Source: JABJMC01 sp964473745 (GTDB lineage Bacteria > Patescibacteriota > Gracilibacteria > UBA1369 > UBA12473). From it: a stretch of 31,897 bases of DNA. A program made the translations under genes and the position numbers. A model generated the notes under the pieces. That model was not told the origin of the DNA and made no database searches. It saw only the letters and a program-made list of their open reading frames with translations. Below, in pieces: positions 13,325 through 21,832 of this stretch. The first letter of the stretch is position 1. Every line of letters begins with the position of its first letter. The stretch is taken from positions 1-31,897 of the forward strand of contig CAYYQE010000016.1 of assembly GCA_964473745.1 (NCBI GenBank), in the 5' to 3' direction.

Positions 13325-14053
13325 ATGCTACCAATTGATCCACGCAAAGAAAAAATCTTAAGCGCCATTATCCAACATTTTATTGGGACAGCCGAACCCG
13401 TGGGGTCCAAAACCATTCTTGTTAAATACAATTTAAGTGTTAGCCCAGCCACAATCCGCAATGACATGGCCTTTTTAGAAAACGAAGGACTTATAACTCA
13501 TCCACACACCTCTGCGGGACGCGTCCCCACTGAAAAAGGCTATCGCATGTATATCGAAAAACTAGCGGATTATAAAAAAGCCGAACGCTTAGCCAAAGAC
13601 AATTTAAAAAAAATACGAGTTGATTTAAAAAAACGCCGTGCTCAACAAAAAGTGTATGAAGCCGTCTCTATTTTGGCGCAAGCTATGCCAAATATTAGCT
13701 TTGCCAGCATTCCAGAAAATCGCCGCACTTTTTATCTTGGGGTTTCTAACATGTTACGCCAACCAGAATTCCAAAACAGTCCTATACACGCTAGCCAAGT
13801 AATGGAAGTTCTAGAAGAAGGTGTTTATTTGCTTCAAACGCTCGATCAACTCGAACTGGATGAAGAACCCCGGATTTTTATTGGCAAAGAAAACATCCTG
13901 CCACAAATTGAGAGTTGTAGCTTAATCGTAGCTAAATATGATTTAGATGGGTTTCAAGGCTATCTTGGGCTACTTGGGCCAACTCGCATGCCTTATGCTT
14001 TTAATTTCGCCACTCTCAAAGAAGTCTTAAAAATGCTTACCCATGACCAGTAA
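13325..14053 (+). CDS. hrcA: Heat-inducible transcription repressor HrcA, short form
   Basis: Represses heat-shock genes by binding CIRCE operators. The N-terminal winged-helix region is well conserved: RKEKILSAIIQHFI, GTAEPVGSKT, VSPATIRNDMAFLENEGLITHPHTSAGRVPTEKGYRMY. The C-terminal domain retains the closing block that ends GLLGPTRMPYAFNFATLKEVL. At 242 aa it is about 100 residues shorter than typical HrcA (around 340); the GAF-like/dimerisation part appears reduced to a mostly helical, basic segment (KKIRVDLKKRRAQQK) and a short core. Its own promoter has a CIRCE site, and so does dnaK 0.5 kb downstream. It overlaps grpE by 11 bp, implying translational coupling. Confidence 0.93.
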   Translation: MLPIDPRKEKILSAIIQHFIGTAEPVGSKTILVKYNLSVSPATIRNDMAFLENEGLITHPHTSAGRVPTEKGYRMYIEKLADYKKAERLAKDNLKKIRVDLKKRRAQQKVYEAVSILAQAMPNISFASIPENRRTFYLGVSNMLRQPEFQNSPIHASQVMEVLEEGVYLLQTLDQLELDEEPRIFIGKENILPQIESCSLIVAKYDLDGFQGYLGLLGPTRMPYAFNFATLKEVLKMLTHDQ

Positions 14054-14528
14054 AAAAGATAATTCCAAAAAACTAACTAAAAAAGCTTTAATCCAAGCCG
14101 AAGAGGAATTAGCTGAAATGACTGAAACCGCCAAAAGAGTAGCCGCTGATTTACAAAACTTCCGCCGCCGCACCGAAGAAGAACGCGCCAATTTAAGCCT
14201 TTATGCTAATTTACAATTTCTCCAAGGAATTTTCCCGATAATCGACAACCTTCAGTTGGCTTTTCAACACATCCCCGAAGACCTAACTGAAAATGAATGG
14301 GTTAAAGGCGTTTATGCCATCGAAAAACAATTTATGGCCACCTTGGCCTCACTAGGATTAAACGAAATCCCCTGCGAACCAGGCACCCCTTTTGACCCCA
14401 ACATTCACGAAGCCTTAATGCAGGCCCCCGGCGAAAAAGACACTATTTTAGAATGCCTAGAAAAAGGCTATCAATTCAAAGATCAGGTTGTGCGCCCCGC
14501 CAAGGTTAAGGTTGGGGATGGAAACTAA
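14043..14528 (+). CDS. grpE: Nucleotide exchange factor GrpE
   Basis: Releases ADP from DnaK. The 161-aa protein has a basic/acidic N-terminal helix region (ELAEMTETAKRVAADLQNFRRRTEEERANL) that forms the long dimer coiled coil. The beta-domain signature follows: GLNEIPCEPGTPFDPNIHEALMQAPGEKD with EKGYQFKDQVVRPAKVKV. Its ATG lies inside the last codons of hrcA (11-bp overlap), so the two are one CIRCE-controlled transcript. The dnaK gene follows after 91 bp with its own promoter. Confidence 0.95.
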   Translation: MTSKKDNSKKLTKKALIQAEEELAEMTETAKRVAADLQNFRRRTEEERANLSLYANLQFLQGIFPIIDNLQLAFQHIPEDLTENEWVKGVYAIEKQFMATLASLGLNEIPCEPGTPFDPNIHEALMQAPGEKDTILECLEKGYQFKDQVVRPAKVKVGDGN

Positions 14529-14544
14529 TTTTTGAAAAATCCCC

Positions 14545-14585
14545 TTGACCCCTTAAATTTAGCACTCTATAATTATGAGTGCTAA
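14545..14585 (+). promoter_or_regulatory. dnaK promoter with perfect CIRCE operator
   Basis: TTGACC (14545-14550) and TATAAT (14568-14573) are 17 bp apart. The exact CIRCE consensus TTAGCACTC-N9-GAGTGCTAA occupies 14559-14585 with TATAAT in its spacer. Transcription would start inside or just after the right arm. This is a clear HrcA-repressed heat-shock promoter. Confidence 0.96.
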
Positions 14586-14619
14586 CACATATATTTAAAT
14601 TCTTAAAACTTTATTTAAC

Positions 14620-16587
14620 ATGGGAAAAATTATTGGAATTGATTTAGGAACAACTAATTCCTGTATGGCCGTTATGGAAGGTGGTGAGCCAGAGGTAATT
14701 TCAAATGCCGAAGGTCAACGCACTACTCCATCAATCGTGGCCTACAAAGACGATGAGCGTCTAGTGGGAATCACGGCTAAACGTCAGGCTGTTACCAACG
14801 CTGAAAACACTGTCTTTTCGACCAAGCGTTTAATTGGCCGCCAACTCGACGAAGTTGAAGAAATGGTAAAACGAATGCCATTTAAAATTGTTAAAGGTGG
14901 CAAAGGCGAAGCTGATATCGACTTTAATGGAAAAAAACATCGCCCCGCTGAAATCTCCGCTATGGTTCTTCAAAAACTCAAGGCCGACGCTGAAAAATAT
15001 CTTGGACAAGAAGTTACCGAAGCAGTTATTACTGTGCCGGCTTACTTTAACGACTCGCAACGTCAAGCTACCAAAGACGCTGGTAAAATCGCAGGACTCG
15101 AAGTTAAACGTATTATTAATGAACCAACTGCCGCTGCCCTAGCCTATGGTCTAGACAAAAAAGGTGGTGACAAAAAAATCGCTGTATTTGACCTGGGTGG
15201 TGGAACTTTTGATATTTCCATTCTCGATCTTGGTGATGGAGTGTTTGAAGTTTTAGCCACTAATGGTGACACCCAACTTGGTGGTGATGATTTTGATGAA
15301 GTAATTCTTGAATGGCTAGTGGATGAGTTTAAAAAAGACCAAGGAATTGACTTAAAAGATGACAAAATGGCGCTTCAACGCCTTAAAGAAGCTGCGGAAA
15401 AAGCTAAAATTGAACTTTCATCTACACATGAAACAGAGATTAATTTGCCTTTTGTGACCGCAGACAAAGGCGGACCAAAACACATGAACCTCAAACTTAA
15501 CCGCGCCAAGCTCGAAGATCTTATTGCTGATCTGCTTGAAAAAACTATGGAGCCGTGTCGCAAAGCCATGGACGATGCCAAAACTTATGCCAGTGATATT
15601 AATGAAGTAATTTTGGTTGGTGGAATGACTCGAATGCCGATTGTTCAAGCCAAGGTAAAAGAAATTTTTGGTAGAGACCCACACCAAGGAATTAATCCGG
15701 ATGAAGTAGTAGCCTTAGGTGCTGCAATTCAAGGTGGAGTTTTGCAAGGAGATGTTAAAGACGTGCTTTTACTAGACGTCACTCCCCTAACCCTGGGGAT
15801 CGAAACACTTGGAAGCGTATCCACGCCATTAATTGAACGAAACACCACCATCCCAACTTCTAAATCACAAGTTTTCTCGACCGCCGCGGACAACCAATCT
15901 TCTGTAGAAATTCACGTTTTACAAGGTGAAAGACCAATGGCGGCTGACAACAAATCTCTTGGTAAATTCATCCTAGATGGAATCCCACCATCTCCTCGCG
16001 GCGTCCCTCAAATTGAAGTTACTTTTGACTTAGATGCTAATGGAATTTTAAATGTTAAAGCCATGGACAAGGCTACCAATAAAACTCAGCACATTACTAT
16101 TACCGGTTCTTCTGGATTATCCGACGAAGAAATCGAAAAAATGCGCAAAGAAGCTGAACTCCACGCTGATGAAGACAAGAAAAAGAAGGATTCCGTTGAA
16201 ATTCGCAACCAAGCCGAAGTTCTCGTGGCCCAAGCCGAACGCACTATCAAAGAAGCTGGCGACAAAGTCACTGACGATATCAAAGGCCCAATTGAAGAAA
16301 AAATCCAAGCCGTCAAAGACGTGCTGGCCAAAGAAGGCGCCTCCCCCGATGATATTAAGGCCGCTAGCGAATCACTCTCCGAAGAAATTCAAAAAGTTGG
16401 TTCTGCCATGTATCAAGATATGGGCGAATCTGCTCCAGACGACGGCGTAAATGTTAAAGACATGAACGAGGAAGGCGAAGATTCTGATGAAAAAGATACA
16501 AAAGACGAGGAGAATGTGGTTGATGCCGAGGTTGTGGAGGATGACGAGGGTGACAAAAAGGAGGACAAGGAGGATAAGAAAAAATAA
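14620..16587 (+). CDS. dnaK: Chaperone DnaK (Hsp70)
   Basis: ATP-dependent folding chaperone of 655 aa, slightly longer than E. coli DnaK (638). Visible motifs are the phosphate loop GIDLGTTNSCMAVMEGG, VPAYFNDSQRQATKDAGKIAG, NEPTAAALAYGLD, FDLGGGTFDISIL, GGMTRMPIVQ, the interdomain linker DVLLLDVTPLTLGIETLG, and the substrate-binding VLQGERPMAADNKSLGKF. The C-terminal tail is very acidic with alternating Asp/Glu/Lys and ends in KKEDKEDKKK, without the EEVD-like end of eukaryotic forms. It is controlled by a perfect CIRCE operator and closed by a strong terminator. No dnaJ follows, unlike many hrcA-grpE-dnaK-dnaJ loci. Confidence 0.98.
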   Translation: MGKIIGIDLGTTNSCMAVMEGGEPEVISNAEGQRTTPSIVAYKDDERLVGITAKRQAVTNAENTVFSTKRLIGRQLDEVEEMVKRMPFKIVKGGKGEADIDFNGKKHRPAEISAMVLQKLKADAEKYLGQEVTEAVITVPAYFNDSQRQATKDAGKIAGLEVKRIINEPTAAALAYGLDKKGGDKKIAVFDLGGGTFDISILDLGDGVFEVLATNGDTQLGGDDFDEVILEWLVDEFKKDQGIDLKDDKMALQRLKEAAEKAKIELSSTHETEINLPFVTADKGGPKHMNLKLNRAKLEDLIADLLEKTMEPCRKAMDDAKTYASDINEVILVGGMTRMPIVQAKVKEIFGRDPHQGINPDEVVALGAAIQGGVLQGDVKDVLLLDVTPLTLGIETLGSVSTPLIERNTTIPTSKSQVFSTAADNQSSVEIHVLQGERPMAADNKSLGKFILDGIPPSPRGVPQIEVTFDLDANGILNVKAMDKATNKTQHITITGSSGLSDEEIEKMRKEAELHADEDKKKKDSVEIRNQAEVLVAQAERTIKEAGDKVTDDIKGPIEEKIQAVKDVLAKEGASPDDIKAASESLSEEIQKVGSAMYQDMGESAPDDGVNVKDMNEEGEDSDEKDTKDEENVVDAEVVEDDEGDKKEDKEDKKK

Positions 16588-16605
16588 AATCCGCACTATC
16601 AATTC

Positions 16606-16638
16606 AAAAGCACCTCAAGGTTGGGGTGCTTTTCTTTT
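16606..16638 (+). terminator. Intrinsic terminator after dnaK
   Basis: An 11-bp stem AAAAGCACCTC/GGGGTGCTTTT (one G-U pair) with the 6-base loop AAGGTT, followed by CTTTT. It ends the dnaK transcript 19 bp after the stop codon. Confidence 0.9.
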
Positions 16639-16642
16639 AAGT

Positions 16643-16671
16643 TTGAATTTACGGCTTATTCAACCTATAAT
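16643..16671 (+). promoter_or_regulatory. Promoter of the rfbB-rfbA-cysD-cysNC operon
   Basis: TTGAAT (16643-16648) and TATAAT (16666-16671) are separated by exactly 17 bp, right after the dnaK terminator and 25 bp before the rfbB ATG. This is the best sigma70-type match in the window after dnaK. Confidence 0.8.
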
Positions 16672-16696
16672 AGGGCGGCCTTAAGCACTTTTTAAT

Positions 16697-17689
16697 ATGA
16701 CTAAAATTCTAATCACGGGCGGAGCTGGATTTATTGGGGCTAATTTTGTTCATCTTTACGCGCACAAGCACCCTGAAAACAAAATCGTTGTTCTAGACAA
16801 ACTTACTTACGCTGGAAACTTAGAAAATCTCGCCGCTCTCGAAGAAAATCCGAATTATAAATTCGTTCAAGGAGACATTGCGGACCTTAATTTTGTGCGC
16901 GATTTATTTGCGGCCGAAAAATTTGATGTGGTGGTGAATTTTGCCGCTGAAACGCATGTTGATAAAAGCATTTCGGCGCCAGATGATTTTGTGCAAGCCA
17001 ATGTAATTGGAACGCACAATCTACTTATGGCGGCCAAAGATAACGGCATGATTCGATTTCATCAAATCTCCACCGATGAAGTTTATGGCGACTTGGGCGA
17101 CACCGAGGGAACATTTTTCCACGAAAACATGACTTATGACCCCAGCTCACCTTATTCCGCCTCTAAGGCGGCCGCTGATTTATTGGTAAACTCCTATTTT
17201 CGAACTTTTCAACTACCCACAACAATTAGCACCTGTTCCAACAACTACGGCCCATATCAATTCCCAGAAAAACTAATCCCCTATTTTTATAAGTTAGCCA
17301 GCGAAGGAAAATCATTACCACTTTACGGCGATGGCAAAAACGTTCGGGATTGGCTTTATGTCGAAGATCACTGCGAAGCTGTCGATCAAATCTTAGATAA
17401 AGGAAAATTTGGTGAAACTTATTGCATTGGCGGCAACAACGAAAAGCAAAACATCGAAATCGTACGGCTTATTCTTAAATATGTTGGTGCCGGAGAAGAC
17501 CTAATTACTTTTGTAGAAGATCGCAAAGGACACGACCGTCGTTACGCTATTGATTCTTCCAAAATCAAAAACGACCTTGGGTGGGAGCCATCCGTAACTT
17601 TTGAAGAAGGCATCCAAAAAACACTCGATTGGTACAAAGAAAATGAAAGTTGGTGGAAAGATTTACTAGCTAAACACAACCGAATTTAA
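16697..17689 (+). CDS. rfbB: dTDP-glucose 4,6-dehydratase
   Basis: Converts dTDP-glucose to dTDP-4-keto-6-deoxyglucose with a bound NAD. The 330-aa short-chain dehydrogenase/reductase has the Rossmann motif GGAGFIG (8-14), the active-site STDEVYGD (Thr126, Asp127, Glu128) and Tyr153-x-x-x-Lys157 in SPYSASKAAAD, plus the sugar-binding SNNYGPYQFPEKLIP. It is first in an operon; rfbA begins 12 bp later. rfbC and rfbD for rhamnose are absent from the window. A WecE-like aminotransferase is present at 23295-24422, so the product is more likely routed to a 4-amino sugar than to rhamnose, unless rfbCD lie elsewhere. Confidence 0.96.
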   Translation: MTKILITGGAGFIGANFVHLYAHKHPENKIVVLDKLTYAGNLENLAALEENPNYKFVQGDIADLNFVRDLFAAEKFDVVVNFAAETHVDKSISAPDDFVQANVIGTHNLLMAAKDNGMIRFHQISTDEVYGDLGDTEGTFFHENMTYDPSSPYSASKAAADLLVNSYFRTFQLPTTISTCSNNYGPYQFPEKLIPYFYKLASEGKSLPLYGDGKNVRDWLYVEDHCEAVDQILDKGKFGETYCIGGNNEKQNIEIVRLILKYVGAGEDLITFVEDRKGHDRRYAIDSSKIKNDLGWEPSVTFEEGIQKTLDWYKENESWWKDLLAKHNRI

Positions 17690-17701
17690 CCTAAAAGCAT
17701 C

Positions 17702-18442
17702 ATGATTAAAGGCGTTATTTTAGCCGGAGGAGCCGGAACCAGGCTTCATCCCATCACCAAAGTCACCAGCAAACAACTACTCCCCCTCTACAACAAACCT
17801 ATGATCTATTTCCCGATCCAAACTTTATTGGAAGCCGGGGTAAAAGAAATTTTAATAATTGTGGCGCCAGAACATTCCGGTGATTTCATAAACTTACTTG
17901 GTAGCGGAAAACAATTTGGGGAAGGGGTAAAATTTTCGTACGAAGTGCAGGACCAACCCCTCGGCCTCGCCCACGGGCTCGGCCTCGCTCGCGATTTTGC
18001 TAAAGACTCCAAATGTTCACTAATCCTCGGCGATAATTTGTTTACTGACTCCTTCAAAAAAGAGTTTGATGAATTCGATGAATCAGGAGAAGGAGCAGTT
18101 ATTTTTGCCACTGAAGTCGAAGACGCTCGTCGTTTTGGCGTCATTGAATTCGACGACCAAATGAATGCCGTTTCCATCGAAGAAAAACCCGAACACCCCA
18201 AATCCAATTACGCTCAAACTGGCTTATACATCTACGATGAAAAAGTTTTTAACTACATTGACCAACTAACTCCATCCCCGCGCGGCGAACTAGAAATCAC
18301 TGATCTTCACAAAATTTATTTAGCCAAAGATCAACTCAAAGCCGGAATTGTCGAAGGTATTTGGCAAGACACGGGCACGTTTGATAGTATGTTTGAGGCT
18401 GCGGAAATTGTGCGTAATTTAGAAAACAATAAACAATCATGA
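17702..18442 (+). CDS. rfbA: Glucose-1-phosphate thymidylyltransferase, short form
   Basis: Activates glucose 1-phosphate with dTTP to give dTDP-glucose, substrate of the preceding rfbB product. The nucleotidyltransferase signature LAGGAGTRLHPITKVTSKQLLPLYNKPM opens the protein. The magnesium-binding GDNLF, RRFGVIEFD, EEKPEHPKSNYAQTGLYIYD and the closing WQDTGTFDSM also match. At 246 aa it lacks the C-terminal extension of the 290-aa RmlA enzymes, including the secondary allosteric regions; short forms occur in archaea and some bacteria. It ends in TGA, overlapping the cysD ATG by 4 bp (ATGA), which indicates tight translational coupling of sugar activation and sulfate activation. Confidence 0.94.
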   Translation: MIKGVILAGGAGTRLHPITKVTSKQLLPLYNKPMIYFPIQTLLEAGVKEILIIVAPEHSGDFINLLGSGKQFGEGVKFSYEVQDQPLGLAHGLGLARDFAKDSKCSLILGDNLFTDSFKKEFDEFDESGEGAVIFATEVEDARRFGVIEFDDQMNAVSIEEKPEHPKSNYAQTGLYIYDEKVFNYIDQLTPSPRGELEITDLHKIYLAKDQLKAGIVEGIWQDTGTFDSMFEAAEIVRNLENNKQS

Positions 18443-19329
18443 ATCATCTAAAACAACTCGAAGCTGAGAGTATTCACATTATTCGCGAAACCGTAGCCGA
18501 ATGTGAAAGGCCGGTAATGCTTTATTCGGTTGGAAAAGACTCCTCGGTTTTATTAAAACTAGCGGAAAAAGCTTTTTATCCCGGGAAATTACCTTTTCCT
18601 CTACTGCATGTTGATACCGGATTCAAGTTCAAAGAAATGTATGATTTTAGAGATTACTACACAAAAAAAATCGGAGCTGAATTAATTGTTTATAAAAACA
18701 CCGAAGATATCGCCATGAATTTAGATCCGCGCGAAGCTCATACTGACCAATACATTTACTACAAAAAAACCAAACCTCTTGTCGAAGCCCTGAAAAAACA
18801 TAAATTTGACGCTGCTTTTGGTGGAGCCCGCAGAGACGAAGAAAAAGCTCGCGCCAAAGAACGAATTTTTTCTTTCCGAAACAAAGAAGGAGCCTGGGAA
18901 CCAAAAAACCAACGCCCAGAATTATGGGAACTTTACAATACTCGCATCAAAGAAGGAGAACACATGCGCGTTTTTCCATTATCCAACTGGACCGAAACAG
19001 ATATTTGGACCTACATCAAAGAAGAAGATATCGAAATCGTGCCGCTCTATTACGCGGCTAAAAGAAAATGCATTAAAAGAAACGGTATTCATTTTATGAT
19101 AAATGAATTTGTCCAACCAGAAGCAAATGAAGAGGTCCTAGACATTATGATGCGCTTTCGCACTTTAGGATGCTCCCCTTCTACTGGAGCTGTTGTTTCG
19201 GAAGCTGACACTATTGATAAAATTATTGAAGAAGTATTAACAGCCAAAGTATCGGAAAGAGAACTTCGGGTCATTGATCATGGCTCAGAAAGCTCAATGG
19301 AAGACAAAAAGAAAGAAGGATATTTTTAA
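18439..19329 (+). CDS. cysD: Sulfate adenylyltransferase subunit 2 (CysD)
   Basis: Small catalytic subunit of ATP sulfurylase, forming adenosine 5'-phosphosulfate (APS) from sulfate and ATP with energy from GTP hydrolysis by CysN. At 296 aa it is close to E. coli CysD (302). It shows the modified PP-loop SVGKDSS (30-36) of N-type ATP pyrophosphatases, LLHVDTGFKFKEMYDFRDYY, GGARRDEEKARAKERIFSFR, and the C-terminal TLGCSPSTGAV. It overlaps rfbA by 4 bp and is followed 8 bp later by cysNC. The coupling to nucleotide-sugar genes and the absence of cysH/cysIJ nearby point to sulfation rather than sulfate reduction; that last step is inference. Confidence 0.96.
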   Translation: MNHLKQLEAESIHIIRETVAECERPVMLYSVGKDSSVLLKLAEKAFYPGKLPFPLLHVDTGFKFKEMYDFRDYYTKKIGAELIVYKNTEDIAMNLDPREAHTDQYIYYKKTKPLVEALKKHKFDAAFGGARRDEEKARAKERIFSFRNKEGAWEPKNQRPELWELYNTRIKEGEHMRVFPLSNWTETDIWTYIKEEDIEIVPLYYAAKRKCIKRNGIHFMINEFVQPEANEEVLDIMMRFRTLGCSPSTGAVVSEADTIDKIIEEVLTAKVSERELRVIDHGSESSMEDKKKEGYF

Positions 19330-19337
19330 TCTAAAAC

Positions 19338-21176
19338 ATGCCTAAAAAACAATCTAAAAAAGATAATTCACAGTTACTCCGCTTATCCACAGCCGGCAGT
19401 GTAGACGATGGCAAATCAACCTTAATTGGCCGACTTCTTCATGACTGCCAAGCAATTTACGAAGATCAATTTCAGGCTGCCGAAAAAGCTAGCAAAAAAA
19501 AGGGGCATGAAGAAATAGACTTAGCTCTTTTATTAGACGGTCTGGCTGCGGAACGTGAACAAGGAATTACTATTGATGTGGCTTATCGCTATTTTTCGAC
19601 CCCCAAAAGAAAATTTATAATTGCTGACTCCCCAGGCCACGAGCAATACACTCGTAATATGGTGACTGGGGCTTCTACTGCTAATTTAGCGCTGATTTTG
19701 GTAGACGCACGCAAAGGCATGTTAACTCAATCCAAAAGACACTTATTCATCGCGGCCTTACTCGGGATTCCCCACATTCTGATCGCGATTAACAAAATGG
19801 ACCTAGTTGATTACCAGGAAGAAATTTTTGAAAATATAAAAAACGATTTCCTTAAATTTGTAGAAAAATTAGACATCAAAGACTTACAATTTACGCCAAT
19901 TTCCGCCCTCAAAGGTGACATGATTGTAAATCGCAAAGAAAACTTACCTTGGTACGATGGCCCAACTGTTCTGTCATATCTTGAAAATGTTCAAACCATC
20001 AGCGACAAAAACTTAATTGATTTTCGTTTTCCAGTTCAGTATGTCCTTCGACCTAATCAAGATTTTCGCGGATACGCTGGCAAAATATCTAGTGGTAGCA
20101 TCAAAAAAGATGAACCCGTCATGATTATCCCATCCGGAGTCGAAACTAAAGTTAAATCCCTATACTGGGATGGAAAAGAAGTCGATGAACTAACCACTCC
20201 TATGTCTGGAGTTATAACTTTAGAAAATGAGGTAGATTTAAGTCGCGGCAATATGATTGTACGTACCAACAACCTTCCCACGGCCAGCAATGATTTTGAA
20301 GCCATGATCTGTTGGTTTGACGCAAAACCCATGAAAAAAGACCATCGTTATCTTTTAAAACACACCACTAATTCAACCTCGGCTTTTGTAACTAAACTTA
20401 ATTACTGCATCGACGTAGAAACTCTTCACCGCGAAAAAGAGGCTAAAAACTTGGAATTAAACGAAATCGGGCGAATAAGCATTCACACCCAACACCCGAT
20501 CTTTTTCGACACTTATAAAAAGAATAAACAAACCGGCAGTTTTATTTTAATAGACGAACAAACTAACAACACCGTGGCCGCTGGCATGATTATTAATAAA
20601 GGTAAAAAAACTTCTTTTATCCACGGTGATAAAAAATTAGCTTCACAAAAAGGTGCTGCTCTTTGGTTTACGGGCCTTTCCGGCTCTGGGAAATCCACTA
20701 TTGCTAATCATCTCTACAAACGCCTCCAAGAACGAGGATTAGAATGTGAACAACTAGACGGCGATGTCATGCGCGAACACCTCTGCCAAGATTTAGGATT
20801 TTCTAAAGAAGATCGCGACGTCAACTTAGATCGCGCCAGCTTTGTGGCCGGATTACTTTCTAAGCATGGCGTTTTAACACTCGCCAGTTTTATTTCGCCA
20901 TACGAATCGCAACGGGAAAAACTACGCAAAAACATCCCCAATTTTATTGAAGTTTTTGTAAATACGCCGCTCGAAGTCTGTGAAGAACGCGATGTTAAAG
21001 GGCTTTATAAAAAAGCCCGCGCTGGCGAAATTGAGTCCTTTACTGGCATTTCCGACCCTTATGAACCACCACAAAACCCCGAAATCGAAATCAAGACACC
21101 AACGTGCCCAATCGACGAAGCCGTCGAAATAATCATCGACTACTTACTTGAAAATGGGTATTTAACAGCGCACTAG
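19338..21176 (+). CDS. cysNC: Bifunctional CysN/CysC: ATP-sulfurylase GTPase subunit fused to APS kinase
   Basis: A 612-aa fusion like rhizobial NodQ. The N-terminal part is an EF-Tu-like GTPase: P-loop GSVDDGKST (20-28), switch EREQGITID, DSPGH (97-101) and NKMD (152-155), then two beta-barrel domains. The C-terminal part, from about residue 435, is APS kinase: P-loop GLSGSGKST (446-454), DGDVMREHLCQDLGFSKEDR, FISPYESQREKLR and GLYKKARAGEI. With CysD it makes APS and phosphorylates it to 3'-phosphoadenylyl sulfate (PAPS), the donor used by sulfotransferases. The fusion is often seen where PAPS serves sulfation. Its TAG stop overlaps the convergent sulfotransferase stop by 4 bp (CTAG). Confidence 0.96.
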   Translation: MPKKQSKKDNSQLLRLSTAGSVDDGKSTLIGRLLHDCQAIYEDQFQAAEKASKKKGHEEIDLALLLDGLAAEREQGITIDVAYRYFSTPKRKFIIADSPGHEQYTRNMVTGASTANLALILVDARKGMLTQSKRHLFIAALLGIPHILIAINKMDLVDYQEEIFENIKNDFLKFVEKLDIKDLQFTPISALKGDMIVNRKENLPWYDGPTVLSYLENVQTISDKNLIDFRFPVQYVLRPNQDFRGYAGKISSGSIKKDEPVMIIPSGVETKVKSLYWDGKEVDELTTPMSGVITLENEVDLSRGNMIVRTNNLPTASNDFEAMICWFDAKPMKKDHRYLLKHTTNSTSAFVTKLNYCIDVETLHREKEAKNLELNEIGRISIHTQHPIFFDTYKKNKQTGSFILIDEQTNNTVAAGMIINKGKKTSFIHGDKKLASQKGAALWFTGLSGSGKSTIANHLYKRLQERGLECEQLDGDVMREHLCQDLGFSKEDRDVNLDRASFVAGLLSKHGVLTLASFISPYESQREKLRKNIPNFIEVFVNTPLEVCEERDVKGLYKKARAGEIESFTGISDPYEPPQNPEIEIKTPTCPIDEAVEIIIDYLLENGYLTAH

Positions 21177-21823
21177 AATTTGTAATCAAACAATTCAAAG
21201 TCTTTTTTGTATCTTCCTTTAATTCTCTGAAGAACATCTTCAGGTAACTTTTTTAAATCAACACCAGACGAACTCTTATTTTTAACTCCAAGCTTTTCCT
21301 TGCCTTCAAGTTTTAAATGATTAGAAATATGCTCCACATCAGAATTGATATTTTCAAGTTTCCCCACAAAATTCATAATCAAATCATCTCCGTCATAAAG
21401 CCAAGTATGCTGTGGCGCAAAAAGTCTGTCCGGCCCTTTAGTCCAAAAAAATTCTGACCTGACAAAATCTTCAAAATTATCAAACGTATCCATAATTTCA
21501 TTCCCCTTCCAATCTCTAAATTTATGTTTCAAAAATGTAAATATCGAAAAAGTTCGCTTATACGGATTTCTAACAAAAGCAAATTTAAAACTATTATCCC
21601 AAAAATCTTTTCCCACTAAATCTCTAATTTCACTAGCTCGAGAATGCTTTCTAACTCCGTACCTTCGAAAAAAAGCTGGACTAACAATTTCCCCAAAAAC
21701 AGTTCCCCCTAGCTCAACATCCTTATAAGTCGAAAATTGACTAAAATAAGCTGCCAACGAAGTTCCAGCGGTTTTAGGAATGTGGATAAAAATAAATTTC
21801 TTTGTATGATTTATTATTGCCAT
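21173..21823 (-). CDS. Sulfotransferase (carbohydrate sulfotransferase-like, family 2)
   Basis: A 216-aa PAPS-dependent sulfotransferase. The 5'-phosphosulfate loop is IHIPKTAGTS (13-22), and the 3'-phosphate-binding segment is FAFVRNPYKRTFS (81-93, with Arg85 and Ser93). Both match the Sulfotransfer_2-type enzymes that modify glycans. The acceptor region (SEFFWTKGPDRLFAPQHTWLYDGDDLIMNFVGKLENI) has the Q-H-T-W/F-x-G-x-L-E pattern of this family. There are no membrane segments, so it would act in the cytosol on nucleotide- or lipid-linked sugar. It is downstream of a second, related sulfotransferase with a 9-bp gap. The acceptor sugar is unknown. Confidence 0.85.
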   Translation of the reverse strand: MAIINHTKKFIFIHIPKTAGTSLAAYFSQFSTYKDVELGGTVFGEIVSPAFFRRYGVRKHSRASEIRDLVGKDFWDNSFKFAFVRNPYKRTFSIFTFLKHKFRDWKGNEIMDTFDNFEDFVRSEFFWTKGPDRLFAPQHTWLYDGDDLIMNFVGKLENINSDVEHISNHLKLEGKEKLGVKNKSSSGVDLKKLPEDVLQRIKGRYKKDFELFDYKF

Positions 21824-21832
21824 TCTAAAAAG

